A stretch of 64,000 bases of DNA from CAYLYM01 sp964387645. GTDB lineage: Bacteria; Calditrichota; Calditrichia; RBG-13-44-9. This document shows, one piece after another, positions 61,258 through 64,000 of the stretch (position 1 is its first letter; every line of letters starts with the position of its first letter). Position numbers and translations under genes: made by a program. Below the pieces are notes generated by a model. It did not search any database, had not been told where the DNA came from, and saw nothing but the letters and a program-made list of their open reading frames with translations. Location of the stretch: the NCBI GenBank assembly GCA_964387645.1, contig CAYLYM010000004.1, positions 1 through 64,000 on the forward strand, read 5' to 3'.

Positions 61258-62451
61258 ATGAGGAAATTTGATATTTCGAAAGCAAAGTTTGCAACTTTAT
61301 GTGTGCACGGTTCAGGAAGAATCGATGAAAAAACTGGAGCTATTTCTACTCCGATTTATCAAAGTTCAACATTTGCTTTTCAAAGCGTAAAACAAGGATC
61401 AGCATTATTTGCTGGTGAAAAAGAGGGATACGTTTATACAAGATTGGGAAATCCCACTCAAACCGCGCTGGAAAGAGAAATGGCATTTCTTGAAGGAGGA
61501 GAAAAAGCATTAGCCTTTGCATCTGGTATGGCAGCAATTTCAGGAGTTATCCTGTATTTGTGCCGAAATGGGGATAATTTTGTATCAAGCGATACTGTTT
61601 ACGGCGGAACACATAACCTATATAAGGAAACGCTTCCTCTTTGGAATATTCAAGCACGGGAGGTAGATGCAACGAATTTAGAAAACATCGAACAGGCGAT
61701 TGATGAAAAAACTAGACTTATTTTCATAGAATCACCCGCCAATCCAACTTTATCCATTATCGACATTAAAGGATGTGCTGAGATAGCTAAAAAACATAAT
61801 ATACCTTTAGTTGTCGATAATACATTTGCAACACCTTATCTTCAAAAACCATTAGAATTAGGTGCAGATATTGTTATTCATAGCGCAACAAAATATATTG
61901 GTGGTCATGGGGACACAGTTGCTGGAATTGTAATTGGTAAAAAAACATTTATTGAAAATTTAAAAGCACATATCTTACGAGATATTGGAGGAATCATTAG
62001 TCCATTAAACGCGTGGTTATTGCTTCGAGGTTTAAAAACTTTACCTGTACGAATGGATAGACATTGCGCAAATGCTATGGAAATAGCTAAATTTTTATCT
62101 TTACATCCAAAAATTAATTGGGTCCGCTACCCTGGACTAAGCACTCATCCACAACATGAACTAGCTAAAAAACAAATGACAAATTTCGGCGGAATGGTAA
62201 CATTCGAAGTAAAAGGTGGTAGAAAAGCTGGGGAAAGATTGTTAGATAGTGTTGGATTAATAACGTTAGCAGTTAGCCTTGGAGATTGTGATAGCTTAAT
62301 TGAACACCCGGCCTCAATGACTCATTCGACTTATTCTACTGAAGAATTAAAAGAAATTGGCATCACCGAAGGAATGATTCGTTTATCCGTTGGATTAGAG
62401 GATCCCGAGGACATCATCACAGATTTAAAATTGGGACTAAAGCAAATATAA
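61258..62451 (+). CDS. Cys/Met metabolism PLP-dependent enzyme (methionine gamma-lyase or cystathionine gamma-lyase/synthase type)
   Basis: Fold-type I PLP enzyme of 397 residues, acting on sulfur amino acids or their O-acyl precursors. Lys212 in HSATKYIGGHGD holds the PLP. YTRLGNPT near 60-67 and SGMAAISG near 89-96 are the family cofactor and substrate loops; VVDNTFATPY near 185 includes the aspartate that contacts the pyridine ring. Overall it resembles methionine gamma-lyases, but the cysteine that marks classical ones (Cys116 in Pseudomonas) is Gly117 here in TVYGGT. So the activity could be methionine gamma-lyase, cystathionine gamma-lyase or gamma-synthase. It stands alone on the plus strand. 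AGAGG precedes the ATG. Confidence 0.88.
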   Translation: MRKFDISKAKFATLCVHGSGRIDEKTGAISTPIYQSSTFAFQSVKQGSALFAGEKEGYVYTRLGNPTQTALEREMAFLEGGEKALAFASGMAAISGVILYLCRNGDNFVSSDTVYGGTHNLYKETLPLWNIQAREVDATNLENIEQAIDEKTRLIFIESPANPTLSIIDIKGCAEIAKKHNIPLVVDNTFATPYLQKPLELGADIVIHSATKYIGGHGDTVAGIVIGKKTFIENLKAHILRDIGGIISPLNAWLLLRGLKTLPVRMDRHCANAMEIAKFLSLHPKINWVRYPGLSTHPQHELAKKQMTNFGGMVTFEVKGGRKAGERLLDSVGLITLAVSLGDCDSLIEHPASMTHSTYSTEELKEIGITEGMIRLSVGLEDPEDIITDLKLGLKQI

Positions 62452-62609
62452 CAAATGTTATAGAATTGATAATAATGAAAAATATTACATTACAGTTAAG
62501 TTATCTTTGTTATATTATTTAAATCAATGCAAGATTCGTAATATGGTGATAATAATTTCTTTGTGGAATTACATTTTCAATGGTACTTTGCTAATCGTTA
62601 ATTTAAAAA

Positions 62610-62846
62610 TTAACATTCAACAACCAAACAAGTAGTAGTATCAATAACACCATCTAAACTATGAATATCAGCCAATATAAGCTTTCCTAATTCTTTCATA
62701 TCTTTTGCTTCAATGTAAACAATCGCATCATAAGGCCCAGTGACTGGATCTGTTTTTTTGACACCTTCGATTTCCGTTATTTGTTGAACAACATTTTTTA
62801 TTTTGTTCGGAGAAATTCGGACTAAGGCATAGGCTTTTATACCCAT
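62610..62846 (-). CDS. Stand-alone RAM (Lrp/AsnC ligand-binding) domain protein
   Basis: A 78-residue protein consisting only of the RAM domain found at the C-terminus of Lrp/AsnC regulators. The pattern is a beta strand (AYALVRISP), helix, the EGVKKTDPVTGPYDAIVYIEA core and the final strand near DTTTCLVV. It has no helix-turn-helix, so it cannot bind DNA by itself. Related small proteins bind amino acids and can modulate partners. AAGGG lies upstream of the ATG. It lies opposite the PLP enzyme, with 158 bases between their ends. Confidence 0.88.
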   Translation of the reverse strand: MGIKAYALVRISPNKIKNVVQQITEIEGVKKTDPVTGPYDAIVYIEAKDMKELGKLILADIHSLDGVIDTTTCLVVEC

Positions 62847-62977
62847 AAATATATCCCTTCTTTTTTTTAATTTAATTGTTTAGGAATTAATAATCAATAT
62901 TGAAAGGCTAATAAATTATAATTAAATATTTTAGCAATATAAAAAATATGAACCCGGTTTAATTTTTACTATATGGA

Positions 62978-63373
62978 TTACTCAGGTAATCGATTCTTTG
63001 TAAAAGCCAGAGGAAGTAATTCTTTAAGTTTAATCTGCTTTCTTTTCATATCATCCGTAAATAGAATAACTTCTATATCGGGCGCATATTCAATTAAAAG
63101 TTGCCGACATGCACCACATGGAGGACAAAAATCGTTATCTTCAGCTAGTATATAAATTTTCTTAAACTTTCTTATTCCTTCCGACAATGCTTTAAAAAGG
63201 GCAACTCGTTCAGCACAAACGGTCAATCCGTAGGAACTGCTCTCGATATTATGCCCCGTGAATATCTTTTCATCTTCTGAAATTATAACTGCTCCAACTT
63301 TAAAATGAGAATAATTTGCTAAAGCACGATCACGAGTATTTTTTAATATTTCAAAAATCTTTTTTTCATTCAT
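62978..63373 (-). CDS. cdd: Cytidine deaminase
   Basis: Deaminates cytidine and deoxycytidine to uridine forms in pyrimidine salvage. At 131 residues it is the short homotetrameric type. The zinc site uses Cys53 (with the catalytic Glu55 in CAERVALF), Cys86 and Cys89 (PPCGACRQ). N-terminal residues YSHFKVGAV match the substrate-binding region. There is no obvious ribosome site before the ATG. The gene lies 87 bases past the end of the outer-membrane-like gene, with a terminator between them. Confidence 0.96.
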   Translation of the reverse strand: MNEKKIFEILKNTRDRALANYSHFKVGAVIISEDEKIFTGHNIESSSYGLTVCAERVALFKALSEGIRKFKKIYILAEDNDFCPPCGACRQLLIEYAPDIEVILFTDDMKRKQIKLKELLPLAFTKNRLPE

Positions 63374-63395
63374 AAGTTTTGAAAACTATTTTTGA

Positions 63396-63435
63396 CAAAA
63401 AAATCCCTCAAAGAGTGTTTAATCTTTGAGGGATT
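63396..63435 (-). terminator. Intrinsic terminator of the outer-membrane-like gene
   Basis: A perfect 13-bp stem (AATCCCTCAAAGA at 63402-63414 with TCTTTGAGGGATT at 63423-63435) and an 8-base loop. On the minus strand it is followed by a T-run (63396-63401). It lies 25 bases after the stop of the right-edge gene and separates it from cdd. Confidence 0.9.
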
Positions 63436-63460
63436 ATATTCAATTGATAAACAAACTTTA

Positions 63461-64000
63461 TTATTTTTGCTCCTCTAACATTTGTCTTAATTCTTCAAGT
63501 TCTTTCTCTGCCTGTTCTCGCTCTTTTCTTAATCGCCGTAATTCATCTTCAATACTCCGCGTTCTTTGACGTTCGCGCAATAAACTCTCAAAGAAATCTA
63601 CTTTCGATTTGATGTCAGATTTAGACCCAGGTGACGTACGTGCAATTGGCATAAGTGTAAAATTTAATCCCATATACATCTTCCATCCAGGATACATTGG
63701 TAAATTTAAATGGCTATACTTAAAGGATTCGCTAACAGAACTGAGGCGAATATCCAATCCTAAATCAAAGCTCATCCATGGCTTTGGCTTAAATGTGATC
63801 GATGGAGTAAAATATAAATAACTATCCCGACTTAAAGCCAATGAATCTGGTTCATTAATAAAAGCACTCCCCCATAGCTCTAAATTCAGATCGAATAATT
63901 CAGTAGGATAGGAAAAACCCAATCCATATTGAAGTTCTGTGGCGTTGCCATCAGCTCTAAATTCTTGAGTCCCAATTTTAAGTAAAGTTTTTCCAGCATC
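63461..64000 (-). CDS. Predicted outer-membrane beta-barrel protein with C-terminal coiled coil (runs off right edge)
   Basis: The last 179 codons of a longer gene; the reading frame is open to the window edge. The first 125 residues seen are alternating aromatic/hydrophobic and polar stretches, such as LYFTPSITFKPKPWMSFDLGLDIR, which (read in pieces) look like transmembrane beta strands of an outer-membrane barrel. The final 55 residues switch to a strongly charged helix with heptad-like LLRERQRTRSIEDELRRL and further Glu/Arg/Leu repeats, a likely coiled coil. No family name can be given from this part. A strong terminator follows. The 5' end and signal peptide lie outside. Confidence 0.7.
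   Translation of the reverse strand, partial: DAGKTLLKIGTQEFRADGNATELQYGLGFSYPTELFDLNLELWGSAFINEPDSLALSRDSYLYFTPSITFKPKPWMSFDLGLDIRLSSVSESFKYSHLNLPMYPGWKMYMGLNFTLMPIARTSPGSKSDIKSKVDFFESLLRERQRTRSIEDELRRLRKEREQAEKELEELRQMLEEQK

Overview
The window is AT-rich DNA from a Gram-negative-type (diderm) bacterium. LolD/LolC lipoprotein export genes, a SecD start and a predicted outer-membrane barrel all point that way. Gene content resembles FCB-group or Calditrichota-like lineages: type IV pilus-style chemosensory genes, a GHL10/DUF187 glycosidase, a deoxynucleoside kinase, a KamA-family aminomutase, and zinc-type S4 and S14. No 16S rRNA is present, so the lineage is an inference only. A run of ten N at 27686-27695 marks an assembly gap.

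Layout: 1-1848 (minus) holds the start of secD and trmB. 2542-7775 holds histidine ammonia-lyase and urocanate hydratase on the plus strand, with a KamA-family radical SAM aminomutase on the minus strand between them. 7842-13568 (minus) is a lysS-lolC/E-lolD-recG group. 14056-23453 (plus) is a five-gene chemosensory operon: a C-terminal receiver protein with an acidic linker, CheY-like, CheW-like, methyl-accepting protein, and an 1820-aa hybrid CheA. It ends in a clear terminator. 23715-27077 (plus) has an exported beta-helix protein, a deoxynucleoside kinase and a glycosyltransferase. 27483-28645 (minus) is a GHL10 glycosidase broken by the N gap.

From 59798 down to 28881 everything is on the minus strand in one 31-kb information-processing cluster: tRNA-Thr/Tyr/Gly/Thr, tuf, rpmG, tRNA-Trp, secE, nusG, rplKAJL, rpoBC, rpsLG, fusA, S10, spc (with secY, map, infA, rpmJ) and alpha (rpsM, rpsK, rpsD, rpoA, rplQ). 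It ends in an intrinsic terminator. There is no adk beside secY and no second tuf after fusA. Many genes start with TTG or GTG behind strong Shine-Dalgarno sequences, and several starts were set on that basis.

59961-64000 is a loose set: an orphan DppB-type permease, a Cys/Met-metabolism PLP enzyme, a stand-alone RAM-domain protein, cytidine deaminase, and the end of an outer-membrane-like protein with a coiled-coil tail.

I found no CRISPR array, prophage, complete insertion sequence or clearly new defence system. The best leads are the divergent KamA enzyme with a likely acidic substrate, the large multi-Hpt chemosensory kinase with its acidic-linker partner, the long charged tail on L17, and the glycosidase that can be rebuilt across the gap.
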